The notes: generated from the letters alone by a model not told the origin. 64,000 nt of DNA from Hyphomicrobiales bacterium (GCA_900473185.1 UCKU01000009.1:186001-250000), one strand, 5' to 3'; shown: positions 54,872 through 63,922, numbered from the stretch's first letter. A program made the numbers and translations.

Positions 54872-54996
54872 GGGAGCAGGATCGCCCAGTGGATGGCAAG
54901 CCAGAGAAGGGCGGTGACGATGACTGCGCCGCCTGCACGCAGTAGCGCCGATTGCCCGAGGAGACTGATGACGAAACGTTCAGGGGCAGGCGGCAT
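54868..54996 (-). CDS. Tiny single-pass membrane protein at the head of the azt operon
   Basis: 42 residues: MPPAPERFVISLLGQSALLR then AGGAVIVTALLWLAIHWAIL and LP. The C-terminal half is one transmembrane helix; the N-terminal half is short and mildly basic. AAGGAATTGAC precedes the ATG, and its TGA overlaps the aztA ATG (ATGA), the same coupling as between aztA and aztB. It is the first ORF after the Zur-like site. It could be a transporter accessory subunit or a leader ORF; no family is known to me. Confidence 0.6.
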   Translation of the reverse strand: MPPAPERFVISLLGQSALLRAGGAVIVTALLWLAIHWAILLP

Positions 54997-55010
54997 GTCA
55001 ATTCCTTATA

Positions 55011-55039
55011 TGTAATAACATTACAGTTATGTTATAACA
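55011..55039. promoter_or_regulatory. Zur-like operator region of the azt operon
   Basis: Two palindromes: TGTAAT-AAC-ATTACA (55011-55025) and TGTTATAACA (55030-55039). AT-rich TGTTATAACA-type repeats are the known zinc-uptake-regulator sites in Alphaproteobacteria. The position, 15 bases upstream of the first ORF of a zinc importer, fits repression by Zur. Confidence 0.65.
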
Positions 55040-55128
55040 AATATGGCAAGAATGAGGCGAATGTGCTCTTGACGCAATGCTATTTAATGCGCGTCTTTTG
55101 TTATTGAGATTGAACGGAGACGATGGCT

Positions 55129-55374
55129 ATGAACGTGTCCATTGGCGAACGCTGGGAAAAATTCGTCGAGCAGGCGGTCAAAGACGGCCGCTACGGTTCG
55201 GCTAGCGAAGTGGTGCGCGAAGGACTGCGGCTCGTGGAGGAGCGGGAAGCGAAGCTCGCCGACCTTAGATATATTATCCAGAAATCGATCGCCGAAGGCG
55301 GGGAAGTGACGGAAGAGGAATTAGACGCCTCTCTCGACGCCAAAATGGCCGAGCTCAAGGCGAGAGGCTTTTGA
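55129..55374 (+). CDS. parD: ParD-family antitoxin (second parDE pair)
   Basis: 81 residues: MNVSIGERWEKFVEQAVKDG and RYGSASEVVREGLRLVEERE are the ribbon-helix-helix of ParD; the C-terminal half is acidic (EGGEVTEEELDASLDAKM). It neutralises the ParE encoded one base after its stop. ATG 55123 (two codons earlier, GGAG only 3 bases away) is the alternative start. It is divergent from the azt operon. Confidence 0.87.
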   Translation: MNVSIGERWEKFVEQAVKDGRYGSASEVVREGLRLVEEREAKLADLRYIIQKSIAEGGEVTEEELDASLDAKMAELKARGF

Positions 55375-55375
55375 T

Positions 55376-55684
55376 TTGGCAAAACTTCGGATCTTGCCGA
55401 GTGCCGCCTCCGAGCTTGTCGATATTCTTGAATTCATTACCGTTCAAAGCGGCGACCGCATGGCCGGTGCAGAATTCGTTGCGACAATTGCGGCGAAAAT
55501 GCAGGACATTGGCCGCATGCCGGGACAAATGGGAAGACCCCGGCCGGAATTTGGTGATGGCATTCGGAGCTTTGCCTATCGCGGCTACATCATCATCTTT
55601 CGTCACAGCGACAACGTATTCGAGGTTCTCCACATTCTCGAAGGCCATCGCGATATCGATGCGCATTTCAACGTCGAGCATTGA
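55376..55684 (+). CDS. parE: ParE-family toxin (second parDE pair)
   Basis: 102 residues, full ParE: ILPSAASELVDILEFITVQS, RMPGQMGRPRPEFGDGIRSF, YRGYIIIFRHSDN and EVLHILEGHRDI. Predicted gyrase poison. It starts at TTG 55376, one base after the parD stop; no ATG fits. The TTG may keep toxin output below antitoxin output. Confidence 0.87.
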   Translation: MAKLRILPSAASELVDILEFITVQSGDRMAGAEFVATIAAKMQDIGRMPGQMGRPRPEFGDGIRSFAYRGYIIIFRHSDNVFEVLHILEGHRDIDAHFNVEH

Positions 55685-55707
55685 AAAAGGCGCCCTAAGG
55701 CGCCTTT
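55684..55707 (-). terminator. Terminator between parE and the peroxiredoxin gene
   Basis: AAAGGCGCC (55686-55694) pairs with GGCGCCTTT (55699-55707) across CTAA. The AAAAA on its left gives a T-run on the minus strand, so it mainly serves the peroxiredoxin transcript. Confidence 0.7.
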
Positions 55708-55733
55708 GACATCAGCAATGACACGCCTCCAGC

Positions 55734-56219
55734 TCAGAGCTGTTCGAGCATCGCCGCAGCACCAGAAACCGTTGCTTGGCCAGGCGATTCCTCGACGTTG
55801 AGCGACTTCACGACGCCGTCCTCGACCAGCATGGAATAGCGCTTGGAGCGAACGCCGAGGCCGCCGCCGGAGAGATCGGCATCGAGACCGACTGCCTTGG
55901 TGAAGCCGGCATCCCAGTCGGCGAGGAAATGGATCTTGCCAAGGCCGCCCGAAGACTGCGCCCAGGCGCCCATGACATGCCAGTCGTTGACGGCGAGAAC
56001 GGCGATATCATCGACGCCCTTGGCGAGGATGGCATCGCGGTTTTCCAGATAGCCCGGCAGGTGGTTCAGCGAACAGGTGGGCGTAAAAGCGCCGGGTACG
56101 GCGAAGAGCACGACGCGCTTGCCGGCAAAGAGCTGCTCGGTGGTGGTTTCGACCGGGCCGTCGGTGGTCTTTTCCTTGAAGGTGGCGGCAGGAAGCTTGT
56201 CGCCGATCGCGATGGTCAT
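55734..56219 (-). CDS. Peroxiredoxin, Prx5/redoxin type
   Basis: 161 residues. PGAFTPTCS with peroxidatic Cys49 is the Prx5 signature; HFLADWDAGFTKAVGLDADL and LGVRSKRYSMLVEDG complete it. It reduces H2O2 and organic peroxides, probably with glutathione/glutaredoxin. There is no second conserved Cys, so it is 1-Cys type by sequence. GAGGAGAAAATCC precedes ATG 56219. The DsbD-like gene lies 70 bases upstream on the same strand. Confidence 0.92.
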   Translation of the reverse strand: MTIAIGDKLPAATFKEKTTDGPVETTTEQLFAGKRVVLFAVPGAFTPTCSLNHLPGYLENRDAILAKGVDDIAVLAVNDWHVMGAWAQSSGGLGKIHFLADWDAGFTKAVGLDADLSGGGLGVRSKRYSMLVEDGVVKSLNVEESPGQATVSGAAAMLEQL

Positions 56220-56289
56220 GGATTTTCTCCTCGGTTCTGGCTGGTTGCGGCAAGACCGCATAGGGATTGAGAGGGACTATAAGATGCGG

Positions 56290-57129
56290 TCAATCAAAGG
56301 CAAGCGTGGTTTCCATGGCGCGGGCACCGTCAACGATGAGCACTCCCCACTGCTTGCCCTTGATATCGTAATTTTTCGGCAGCTTTCCGATGGCGATATC
56401 GGCAGAATAGGCCTTGCCGCTGCGCCCCACATTCATCTGCTTGGTGAAAGCATAGCCGCTCGGGCCGGTGACGATGATTTCGGGCGTTCCGTTCCCTACT
56501 TCCGGCAGAGTAACCTTCAGCGAGAGTTGCTTCAGGTCGGGTGACATCGCGTGTGCCACGACCTCGAAATCGGCAGACTGCGCTTCGGGAAGGCGGGCAG
56601 CGGCGCTCTGAAGAATCATCTCCTCCTGCGGGCGCGACTGGGCGGCAGTACCGAGTTTCAATGAAAGCTGCGCCTGGAAAGGAATGCAAATATCCTTGCA
56701 GATGCCGATGAAAGCGGTGGCGTCGAGAACGACCGGTCCCACTTTCGAAGCCGTCAGCGATAGTGGAAGGGTCACCGGTGCCTCGTAGCCGATATCCTCG
56801 ACCTTGCCGCTGGAGATATGTTTCGGAACGGGATAGGAAATGGCGTCCAGCGTTACACCGCTTTGCGGTGCGATTGTGATCTGCGGCGGGATGCCGTTAT
56901 TGCCCGGTTCACGCCAATAGGTGATCCAGCCAGGCTTCGGCTCAATCTGCAGGCCAGCCCTTATATGGCCAGCAGCGTCCGGCGGCAGCGCCACGAGACG
57001 CATCCGGCCGCCTTCGTTCTCCGCCCAGTCGCTCATTTCCGCATGCGCCTGACGCAGCAATCCAAGCATGGACGCAGCCGAAATGACTGCAATTAATGGC
57101 GCGCGCGCGAGCAATGAAATAACTGTCAT
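56290..57129 (-). CDS. DsbD alpha-domain-like secreted protein
   Basis: 279 residues with a signal peptide (LIAVISAASMLGLLRQAHA). The mature part is a single immunoglobulin-like domain as in the N-terminal (alpha) domain of DsbD: GWITYWREPGNNGIPPQITI, IGYEAPVTLPLSL, and Cys pair GICKDICIPF. It lacks the membrane and C-terminal thioredoxin domains of DsbD, so it is a stand-alone thiol carrier candidate. An upstream in-frame ATG (57216) exists, but the signal peptide favours 57129. Confidence 0.8.
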   Translation of the reverse strand: MTVISLLARAPLIAVISAASMLGLLRQAHAEMSDWAENEGGRMRLVALPPDAAGHIRAGLQIEPKPGWITYWREPGNNGIPPQITIAPQSGVTLDAISYPVPKHISSGKVEDIGYEAPVTLPLSLTASKVGPVVLDATAFIGICKDICIPFQAQLSLKLGTAAQSRPQEEMILQSAAARLPEAQSADFEVVAHAMSPDLKQLSLKVTLPEVGNGTPEIIVTGPSGYAFTKQMNVGRSGKAYSADIAIGKLPKNYDIKGKQWGVLIVDGARAMETTLAFD

Positions 57130-57270
57130 GGAACAAGGGTTTACCGAAACTTGCCAATTGCCGCCAGAAGTCCCGCCCATATAAATCTTCATTTTCAGTT
57201 GATTGATTTGTGACATTGCCCCATGTTTCTCTTGTCGGAGCCTTTGTGCGGTCTGGCGGCAGGAGGAACC

Positions 57271-57876
57271 ATGTCCCTAGCAACGCTGAAGAACAGACGG
57301 GAACGCGGATTTTTCGACGGTCAGTTCCTGATCGCCATGCCGGGCATGGAGGATCGCAACTTCGCACGCACAGTGATTTATATCTGCGCCCATTCGGATG
57401 CAGGGGCCATGGGCTTCGTCATCAATCGCCCGCAGAGCCTGACCTTCACCGATGTCCTGCTGCATCTCGACATGATCAAGCAGGAAGATTCCATCGTGCT
57501 GCCGAAAGATGCACGGGAGTTTCCGATCCAGACTGGTGGGCCGGTCGAGAGCGGTCGTGGTTTCGTGTTGCATTCCGACGATTATGTCAGCGACTCCTCC
57601 ATCCCCGTCAGCGACGATATCTGCCTGACGGCAACGCTCGATATCGTGCGCGCCATCTCCAAGGGCGGCGGTCCCAAGCGGGCCACCATGCTGCTCGGCT
57701 ATTCCTCCTGGGGTGCGGGCCAGCTCGAAAACGAGGTGGCCTCCAATGGCTGGCTCAATTGCGCAGCCAATGAAGAGCTGATCTTCGATCGCTGCCTCGA
57801 TGACAAGTATGAGCGGGCGCTCGCCAGCATGGGTATCACGCCTGCCATGCTTTCGGCCGAAGCCGGCCACGCCTGA
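57271..57876 (+). CDS. yqgE: YqgE/AlgH family protein (DUF179)
   Basis: 201 residues: [51 protein letters not shown] and [20 protein letters not shown] are the DUF179 blocks. Function is unsettled; the family is widespread in proteobacteria. GGCAGGAGGAACC before ATG 57271 fixes the start against an upstream ATG. It is divergent from the DsbD-like gene. Confidence 0.92.
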   Translation: MSLATLKNRRERGFFDGQFLIAMPGMEDRNFARTVIYICAHSDAGAMGFVINRPQSLTFTDVLLHLDMIKQEDSIVLPKDAREFPIQTGGPVESGRGFVLHSDDYVSDSSIPVSDDICLTATLDIVRAISKGGGPKRATMLLGYSSWGAGQLENEVASNGWLNCAANEELIFDRCLDDKYERALASMGITPAMLSAEAGHA

Positions 57877-57965
57877 CTGCATCATTCCGGAACGAAACTC
57901 GTTCACTCGCGTTTCCTGTCGGCAAACACGGATACTCCGTCCGTGATCCGAGAGGAGAGATACAC

Positions 57966-58157
57966 ATGGGTAGCACTGGCGACAAGATTTCCGGCAAGGT
58001 CAACGAGATGGCCGGCAAGGCGAAGAAGACGGCCGGCAAGGCCACCGGCAACCGCGAAATGCAGGCCAAGGGCGGTATGCAGGAAGCCAAGGGCAAGGCC
58101 CAGGTCGCAAGCGGCAAGGTCAAGGACAAGCTGAAGGGCGCTGTCGACCGGCTCTGA
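57966..58157 (+). CDS. CsbD-family stress protein
   Basis: 63 residues, Lys/Gly/Ala-rich and disordered: MGSTGDKISGKVNEMAGKAK, with repeated GKA/GKV units and LKGAVDRL at the end. CsbD proteins accumulate under general stress in many bacteria; their mechanism is unknown. GAGAGGAGAGATACAC precedes the ATG. Confidence 0.9.
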   Translation: MGSTGDKISGKVNEMAGKAKKTAGKATGNREMQAKGGMQEAKGKAQVASGKVKDKLKGAVDRL

Positions 58158-58243
58158 CGCCCCATTTCATTCACACGTGCAATGCCTGTCGCATCCGTAT
58201 GCGGCGGGCATTTTCCGTCATATCCTGCCTGTAGGGGGCTGCC

Positions 58244-59320
58244 ATGAGGCTGTTTGCCTGCGACAATTGCGATCAGGTTATCCATTTCGACAACAGGCAG
58301 TGCGTGCGCTGCAACCATCGCCTCGGCTTCTTTGCGGGCGATCTTTCCATGCATGCGCTGGAATCGCGCGACGAGACGAACTGGCAGCTCGTCTCCGATC
58401 CGAACCGGCTCGTGCAGTTCTGCGCCAATGCAGGCCTCGACATCTGCAACTGGTTGGTCGATGACAACAATGATTTTTGCATCGCCTGCCGGCATAACCG
58501 GCTGGTGCCGAATACCGACACGCAAGATGGTATCGACCGCTGGCGCCGCATCAGCCAGGCGCAGCGCCACCTCTTCTATTCGCTGTTGCGCTGGAACTTG
58601 CCGCATCCCAACCGGCAGGAAGACCCGCAAGGCGGCCTCGTTTTCGATTTTCTTGAAGACACCGTGCAGAATGACGGCAATGTCGTACCCGCCATCACCG
58701 GCCATGAAGACGGGCTGATCGCGATCCGCGCAGCGGAAGCAGACGACGTGACCCGCGAGCAGGCGCGCATGGCGATGGATGAACCTTATCGCACGCTGCT
58801 TGGCCATTTCCGCCACGAGACCGGGCACTTCGTCTGGAACAAGCTGGTCCGCGATCGCAATGGATTCGACGAATTCCGCGCAGTCTTCGGCGATGAGCGG
58901 CAGGACTACGGCGCCGCATTACGGGATCGCTATGCCAATGGGCCAGTTGCAGGCTGGCAGGAGGATTTCATCAGCGCCTATGCCTCCGTCCACCCCTGGG
59001 AAGATTTCGCAGAATGTTTCGCGCACTACCTGCACATCGTCGATACGCTGGAAACGGCGCGTGGCTTCGGCATCGCGATTGATCCGCGCGGGCATGAGGA
59101 AATCGCTGGTGAAGTGGATTTCAATCCCTATCGGGCACAGAGCGCCGAACAGCTTGTTGGCGCCTGGGTGCCACTCAGCCTTGCGATCAACGCGATCCAG
59201 CGCAGCATGGGACAACCGGATTCCTATCCCTTCGTGCTGTCTCCGCCTGTCGTGACAAAGCTGGAATATATGCACCGGCTGATACAGAACGCGGCCATGG
59301 AGCAGCGGCAGGCGGCTTGA
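58244..59320 (+). CDS. Zinc-ribbon plus HExxH putative metallopeptidase
   Basis: 358 residues. A zinc ribbon (Cys6, Cys9, Cys20, Cys23) and a second cysteine set (60, 68, 79, 82) are followed by a domain with the metalloprotease motif HETGH (191-195, in LLGHFRHETGHFVW). A Glu/Asp-rich segment, VHPWEDFAECFAHYLHIVDT, probably supplies the third ligand. There is no signal peptide, so it is cytoplasmic. It matches the family annotated as putative zinc-binding metallopeptidase; the substrate is unknown. It is monocistronic. Confidence 0.85.
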   Translation: MRLFACDNCDQVIHFDNRQCVRCNHRLGFFAGDLSMHALESRDETNWQLVSDPNRLVQFCANAGLDICNWLVDDNNDFCIACRHNRLVPNTDTQDGIDRWRRISQAQRHLFYSLLRWNLPHPNRQEDPQGGLVFDFLEDTVQNDGNVVPAITGHEDGLIAIRAAEADDVTREQARMAMDEPYRTLLGHFRHETGHFVWNKLVRDRNGFDEFRAVFGDERQDYGAALRDRYANGPVAGWQEDFISAYASVHPWEDFAECFAHYLHIVDTLETARGFGIAIDPRGHEEIAGEVDFNPYRAQSAEQLVGAWVPLSLAINAIQRSMGQPDSYPFVLSPPVVTKLEYMHRLIQNAAMEQRQAA

Positions 59321-59773
59321 TCAGCCTGCCTTCTTGCTCTTCTTGAAAGGCTCCATTCCCTTGCGGGCGAGCTCATCAGCGCGCTCGTTTTCGGGGTGGC
59401 CGGCGTGGCCCTTGACCCAATGGAGGGTCACCTTGTGCCGGTTGCGGGCCTCTTCCAGCGCCTGCCAGAGTTCGGCATTCTTCACCGGCTTGTTGTCTGA
59501 GGTTCTCCAACCGTTTTTCTTCCAACCGAAGATCCATTTGGAAATGCCGTCTTTCACATAGGCGCTGTCGGTGTAGAGATCGACCTCGCAGGGCTCTTTC
59601 AGTGCGCTGAGCGCGGAGATGGCAGCTAGGAGTTCCATGCGGTTATTGGTGGTGTCAGCCTCGCCGCCGGAGAGCTCCCTCTCCACCTCGCCGTAGCGCA
59701 ACACAGCGCCCCACCCGCCGGGGCCGGGGTTGCCGGAGCATGCCCCGTCGGTGAAGATATCGATGTGCTTCAT
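59321..59773 (-). CDS. rnhA: Ribonuclease HI
   Basis: 150 residues. Degrades RNA in RNA-DNA hybrids. The catalytic pattern is complete: Asp in [20 protein letters not shown], Glu in NNRMELLAA, Asp in [11 protein letters not shown], and [11 protein letters not shown] near the C-terminus. Its ATG overlaps the thrB stop by 4 bases, so it is coupled to thrB, as in other Rhizobiales. Confidence 0.95.
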   Translation of the reverse strand: MKHIDIFTDGACSGNPGPGGWGAVLRYGEVERELSGGEADTTNNRMELLAAISALSALKEPCEVDLYTDSAYVKDGISKWIFGWKKNGWRTSDNKPVKNAELWQALEEARNRHKVTLHWVKGHAGHPENERADELARKGMEPFKKSKKAG

Positions 59774-60735
59774 AGGCTCAGTCCATATTCGGCGGGCGAG
59801 GAAATCTGACGGTGGAAGCGCAGCTTGCGCAGATATTCCAGCGGATCCTTCTTGGTGACCATCGCGCCCTCGGGCGTCGTCAGCCAGTCGTAGAGACGGG
59901 TCAGGAAGAAGCGCAGCGCCGAGCCACGAGAGAGAACCGGCAGAGCTTTAATCTCCGCCTCGCTCAGCGGGCGCACGCTCTGATACCCCTCCAGCATCTG
60001 CATGCCCTTGGTGATGTTGTAGGCGCCATCCTTCTCGAAGCACCAGGCATTGAGGCAGATCGAGACGTCATAGGCGAGCAGATCATTGCAGGCGAAATAG
60101 AAATCGATGAGGCCCGAGAGCTCGTCGCCGAGGAAAAAGACGTTGTCGGGGAAAAGATCGGCGTGGATGACACCATCAGGCAGATCCTTCGGCCAATAGG
60201 CCTGCAGGAAATTGAGATCGCTGCGGATCTCGTTCTGCAGTCCGGGCTCGACCTCGTCGGCGCGTGCCTCGGATTTGTCCCAGAGCGTCTGCCAGCCTTC
60301 CAGCGACAAGGCATTCGGCCGCGTCAGTGCAAAACCTTCGCCAGCAACATGCATCTGCGCCAGCGCCTTGCCGACTTCGTGGCAGTGTTTGGCTTCCGGC
60401 TTTCTGAGCCACATGCCTTCCAGAAAGGATATAAGTGCGGCTGGCCGACCCGACAGCGTGCCGAGCAGTGCGCCGTCCTTGCGCGGCAGCGGCAGCGGGC
60501 AGGACAGGCCGCCGGCCGACAGATGCTGCATCAGACCGAGGAAGAAGGGCAGATCGCTCTTTTCCACTCGCTTTTCGTAAAGCGTCAGGATGAGCGGCGC
60601 CTTGGATGTGTGCAGCAGGAAATTGGAATTCTCCACGCCTTCCGCGATACCCTTGTAGGAGAGCAGCGTGCCGGCGTCATATTCGGTGAGAAACCATTTC
60701 AGATCGTCTTCGGCGATATCGGTATAAACTGCCAA
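59770..60735 (-). CDS. thrB: Homoserine kinase (type II, ThrB2)
   Basis: 321 residues with the aminoglycoside-phosphotransferase fold, unlike the GHMP-type ThrB of E. coli: [37 protein letters not shown] (HxDLxxxN catalytic loop) and [15 protein letters not shown]. Phosphorylates homoserine for ThrC. It starts at TTG 60735 with no clear Shine-Dalgarno, but [11 protein letters not shown] matches the family start. Order ispH-thrB-rnhA. Confidence 0.93.
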   Translation of the reverse strand: MAVYTDIAEDDLKWFLTEYDAGTLLSYKGIAEGVENSNFLLHTSKAPLILTLYEKRVEKSDLPFFLGLMQHLSAGGLSCPLPLPRKDGALLGTLSGRPAALISFLEGMWLRKPEAKHCHEVGKALAQMHVAGEGFALTRPNALSLEGWQTLWDKSEARADEVEPGLQNEIRSDLNFLQAYWPKDLPDGVIHADLFPDNVFFLGDELSGLIDFYFACNDLLAYDVSICLNAWCFEKDGAYNITKGMQMLEGYQSVRPLSEAEIKALPVLSRGSALRFFLTRLYDWLTTPEGAMVTKKDPLEYLRKLRFHRQISSPAEYGLSL

Positions 60736-60801
60736 GGTGGGTATCTCACTGTAGAAGCGGTGTCATCAGGTAGGCAGGACAGAGAGGGTAGCCCCCTCAC
60801 C

Positions 60802-61806
60802 TCATTCCCCGTTCACGAATGCCATGTCAGCCGTCGTCAATTCAAGGCTGCGCAGTTCGCGATTGACGAGGAAATGCTCGTTTTCCTGCACGGTTTCGGC
60901 AAGCTCAACACGGGCATCGAAGCGGGTGCGGAAAGCCTCGATGATCTCGTTGACAATCACTTCCGGGGCGGAAGCACCGGCGGACAGGCCGAGCGTGGCA
61001 ATCGGGCCGATCTCATCCCAGTCGAGTTCAGAGGCACGCTGCACGAGGATCGACTTCTTCGCTCCTGCCCGGAGCGCCACTTCGACGAGCCGCTTGGAAT
61101 TGGACGAGTTCGGCGCGCCGACAATGATGAACAGATCGCAGCCGGGGGCTGCTTCCTTCACCACTTCCTGGCGGTTGGTCGTGGCATAGCAGATGGAATC
61201 AGCGGCCGGAGCCTGCAGCTTGGGGAAGCGCTCTTCCAGCCGTTTGATGACGCCGGCGGTATCGTCGACCGAAAGCGTCGTCTGCGTGACATAGCCGAGA
61301 TTATCGGGATCATCAGGTTGATAAACGTCCGCATCCTCGACAGTTTCGATGAGCGAAACAGTGCCTTCGGGCAACTGACCCATGGTGCCGATCACTTCGG
61401 GATGGCCGGCGTGGCCGATCAGGACGACATGGCGGCCGAGGCGATTATGGCGCATCGCCTGCTTGTGGACCTTGGAGACCAGCGGACAGGTTGCGTCGAG
61501 ATAGAAGAGGTTGCGGGCATTCGCATCCTCGGGCACGGATTTCGGCACGCCATGGGCGGAGAAGACGACCGGCTGGGCACGGTGTTCCGACGGGATCTCG
61601 TCAAGCTCCTCGACGAAGACCGCTCCCTTGGCTTCCAACCCTTCCACGACATAGCGGTTATGGACGATCTCGTGGCGGACATACACAGGCGCGCCGTAAG
61701 CCTTCAGCGCCAGCACGACGATCTGGATCGCCCGATCGACGCCGGCGCAGAAGCCGCGCGGACCGCAGAGCCTGATCGTCAACGGAGGTTTTGCCGCAAT
61801 GTTCAT
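60802..61806 (-). CDS. ispH: 4-hydroxy-3-methylbut-2-enyl diphosphate reductase
   Basis: Last enzyme of the MEP isoprenoid pathway, giving IPP and DMAPP. 334 residues with the three [4Fe-4S] ligands in [13 protein letters not shown] (Cys20), [11 protein letters not shown] and [11 protein letters not shown], plus [14 protein letters not shown]. It is followed by thrB after 66 bases on the same strand. Confidence 0.96.
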   Translation of the reverse strand: MNIAAKPPLTIRLCGPRGFCAGVDRAIQIVVLALKAYGAPVYVRHEIVHNRYVVEGLEAKGAVFVEELDEIPSEHRAQPVVFSAHGVPKSVPEDANARNLFYLDATCPLVSKVHKQAMRHNRLGRHVVLIGHAGHPEVIGTMGQLPEGTVSLIETVEDADVYQPDDPDNLGYVTQTTLSVDDTAGVIKRLEERFPKLQAPAADSICYATTNRQEVVKEAAPGCDLFIIVGAPNSSNSKRLVEVALRAGAKKSILVQRASELDWDEIGPIATLGLSAGASAPEVIVNEIIEAFRTRFDARVELAETVQENEHFLVNRELRSLELTTADMAFVNGE

Positions 61807-61867
61807 AACATACCCAGGTTAAGCTTCAGGGACCTCTAACCCAATATGGGTCGGAATTGAAGCGATA

Positions 61868-62620
61868 CTATTGCGCTGCACCCTTGCGGGGACGGAACCA
61901 GGAGACAGCGACGACAACGAGCAGCGCCGCAGCCAGCCCGTACCAGGTGAAAGCATATTGCAGATGGTCGTTCGGCAGATCGACCTGCGTGACGCCGCCG
62001 ATCGGAAAGCCCGCCGGGTTGGGCGTGGAATCGGCATCGACGAAGAAGGGCACGACATCAGCCTTGTCGAGGTCGACGCTCGACGCCATCACATCGAGAT
62101 CTTTCCAGTAGAAGATATTCTTCGCCACGTCGTTGTCAGGCACGAGCGAGGAGGGTTTGCCGAGGAGTTTGGCACGCGCGAGGCCGCTTACCGTCTGCTG
62201 GCCGGTCAACTGGCCCTGCATGCGCATTTCCGGCTCCTTGTTCTCATAGGGAACGAAGCCTCTGTTGATCAGGATATAGCGCCCGTCTGCAAGCTGCAGC
62301 GGCGTATAGATGTAATAGCCGGTCTGGCCGCGCCAGGTGGCGAAGAAATGGCGCTCCTTGTTGTTGATGTAGCGGCCGGTGGCAGTGACCGTGCGATATT
62401 CGATATCGCCGCCCTGGGCGGCCATGGTCTCGATATCGGCGAGCGGAACCGGGACTGCGGCTCGGCGTTCGGCGATATCGGCGAGCAGGCCTTCCTTCCA
62501 GTGAAGACGCTCCACCTGCCAGGTGCCGAGCGAGATCAGGATGGCGAGCGCAATGAGAACGGTTATGCCGGTAAACACCGGCAGCTTGCGGCGCGGGGCC
62601 GGACTCTCGATGTCAGTCAC
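61868..62620 (-). CDS. SURF1-family cytochrome oxidase assembly protein
   Basis: 250 residues with N- and C-terminal transmembrane helices (GITVLIALAILISLGTWQVE; YAFTWYGLAAALLVVVAVSW) and a periplasmic domain between. GTWQVERLHWKEGLL, YINNKERHF and ILINRGFVP are SURF1 hallmarks. It helps insert heme a into aa3 oxidase. The start is GTG 62620, overlapping the DUF983 stop by 8 bases. Part of the cox-associated run. Confidence 0.92.
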   Translation of the reverse strand: MTDIESPAPRRKLPVFTGITVLIALAILISLGTWQVERLHWKEGLLADIAERRAAVPVPLADIETMAAQGGDIEYRTVTATGRYINNKERHFFATWRGQTGYYIYTPLQLADGRYILINRGFVPYENKEPEMRMQGQLTGQQTVSGLARAKLLGKPSSLVPDNDVAKNIFYWKDLDVMASSVDLDKADVVPFFVDADSTPNPAGFPIGGVTQVDLPNDHLQYAFTWYGLAAALLVVVAVSWFRPRKGAAQ

Positions 62621-62993
62621 TCAGGCGTCCCTCGCGGGCATTATGGCGATATTGCATGGCGATGAGGATGCCCTTGCACCAGCGCAACGCCAGCAGGGAG
62701 AGTATGATTGTGAGCGGAGCAAAGAGCAGAATGTGAACCCAGATCGGTGGCGCATAATTGACCTGCAGCCAGAGCACCGAACCGATGATGATGAAGCCGA
62801 CGATGAGGATGACGAAGACAGCGGGGCCATCGCCTGCATCGGCGAAGGAATAATCCAGCCCGCAGGCGGCGCAGTTCGGTTTCAGGCCGAGCACGCCATC
62901 AAAGAGCTGCCCATGACCGCAGCGCGGGCAGCATCCCTTGATGCCGGTCTTGACCGGATCGACCGGTGGAAATTGTGCGCTATCTTCGTTCAT
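62613..62993 (-). CDS. DUF983 membrane protein
   Basis: 126 residues. A zinc-ribbon-like N-terminus (CCPRCGHGQLFDG; NCAACGLDYS) is followed by two transmembrane helices (AVFVILIVGFIIIGSVLWLQ; WVHILLFAPLTIILSLLALR). DUF983 genes commonly lie between coxC and SURF1 and are presumed to help oxidase assembly. GGAGATCGGC before ATG 62993 fixes the start. coxC itself is about 950 bases upstream, separated by a kinase gene. Confidence 0.9.
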   Translation of the reverse strand: MNEDSAQFPPVDPVKTGIKGCCPRCGHGQLFDGVLGLKPNCAACGLDYSFADAGDGPAVFVILIVGFIIIGSVLWLQVNYAPPIWVHILLFAPLTIILSLLALRWCKGILIAMQYRHNAREGRLSD

Positions 62994-63119
62994 GCCGATC
63001 TCCATGCAGGCGGCTTTTCGTCGTCTGCCTTAACTCTCCCATAAAGTATTCGCATCCCGAATGGAAATGCCTGCGCGGTTTCGCCTCAGCGATTCGCGCC
63101 AAACAGAAGAAGAAGACTG

Positions 63120-63761
63120 ATGACCAACGATAGCCATGCCGGACAGATCATCATCCTGAACGGTGCGCCGCGAAGCGGCAAATCCAGCATTGCGCGCGCA
63201 ATCCAGGAAGAATTCGAGGGGCCGTGGATCAACCTCGGCGTCGATACCTATAATGCCATGACGCCGCAGCGCTACCTGCCCGGTATCGGATTGAGGCCCG
63301 GCGGCGAGCGGCCGGATCTCGAAGAACTCGTGCCGTTCCTCTATGCGGCGCTTTATGAATCGATCGCCATCCATGCCGGATTGGGGCTCAATGTCGTCGC
63401 CGACCTCGGCCATCACGACAGCTACTCGCAACCACTCGGCATCCTCGGCGACTGCGCCAGACGACTGGACGGCTTTTCCGTCCTGTTCGTCGGCGTCAAA
63501 TGTCCGATCGAGACGATCATGCAGCGGCGGGAAGTCGCGGAGGAAGGGCGTGAGACCCTCTACCTGCGCGCCACCGGGGAGACACCCGTGCCTGAACCGG
63601 TACAGCGCTGGCAGGACGAGGTTCATCGTCCCGGCCTCTACGACATGGAGGTCGATACATCGGTGCTGACCGCGCTCGAATGCGCGGAGGCGATCCGCCA
63701 TCAGCTGGACCTCGGCATTCCCGAGCCTTCGGCCTTCGAGAAGCTGGCTGGTCAACGGTAA
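63120..63761 (+). CDS. Chloramphenicol-phosphotransferase-like kinase
   Basis: 213 residues: the P-loop IILNGAPRSGKSSIARAIQE, then GPWINLGVDTY (the Asp that activates the hydroxyl in CPT) and NVVADLGHHDS. Family members phosphorylate small hydroxylated molecules; Streptomyces CPT inactivates chloramphenicol, but most bacterial homologues have unknown substrates. It lies on the opposite strand between coxC and DUF983, which are usually adjacent, and is followed by repeat copy D. Confidence 0.82.
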   Translation: MTNDSHAGQIIILNGAPRSGKSSIARAIQEEFEGPWINLGVDTYNAMTPQRYLPGIGLRPGGERPDLEELVPFLYAALYESIAIHAGLGLNVVADLGHHDSYSQPLGILGDCARRLDGFSVLFVGVKCPIETIMQRREVAEEGRETLYLRATGETPVPEPVQRWQDEVHRPGLYDMEVDTSVLTALECAEAIRHQLDLGIPEPSAFEKLAGQR

Positions 63762-63776
63762 GACGAAGAGCCAGAG

Positions 63777-63875
63777 CAATACCAGCAAAAGTGCGCAGCG
63801 ATTTTGCGTCCGGAATTGCGTGAAAACAAAGAGATAGAGCATTTTCGCGTTTCGAAGAAAGACGGAAATGCTCTA
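63777..63875. repeat. Intergenic hairpin element, copy D with an extra hairpin
   Basis: CAATACC (63777-63783) pairs with GGAATTG (63812-63818, one mismatch); inside are GCAAAA (63785-63790) and TTTTGC (63802-63807) around GTGCGCAGCGA. It continues with GTGAAAACAAA, then a second hairpin TAGAGCATTT (63835-63844) / AAATGCTCTA (63866-63875). The first 60 bases match copy B almost exactly. Confidence 0.8.
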
Positions 63876-63886
63876 TGTCCGAGACA

Positions 63887-63922
63887 AAGAAAAAGGCGGG
63901 GCCGATGGCACCCGCCTTTTTT
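63887..63922. terminator. Bidirectional terminator between the kinase gene and coxC
   Basis: AAAAAGGCGGG (63890-63900) pairs with CCCGCC followed by TTTTTT (63911-63922) across 10 bases. T-runs exist on both strands, so it serves coxC and the kinase gene. Confidence 0.85.

Noticed and set aside
59812..61839. 675-codon plus-strand open frame
   Set aside because: Antisense to thrB and ispH; no family motif, while the minus strand encodes both enzymes.
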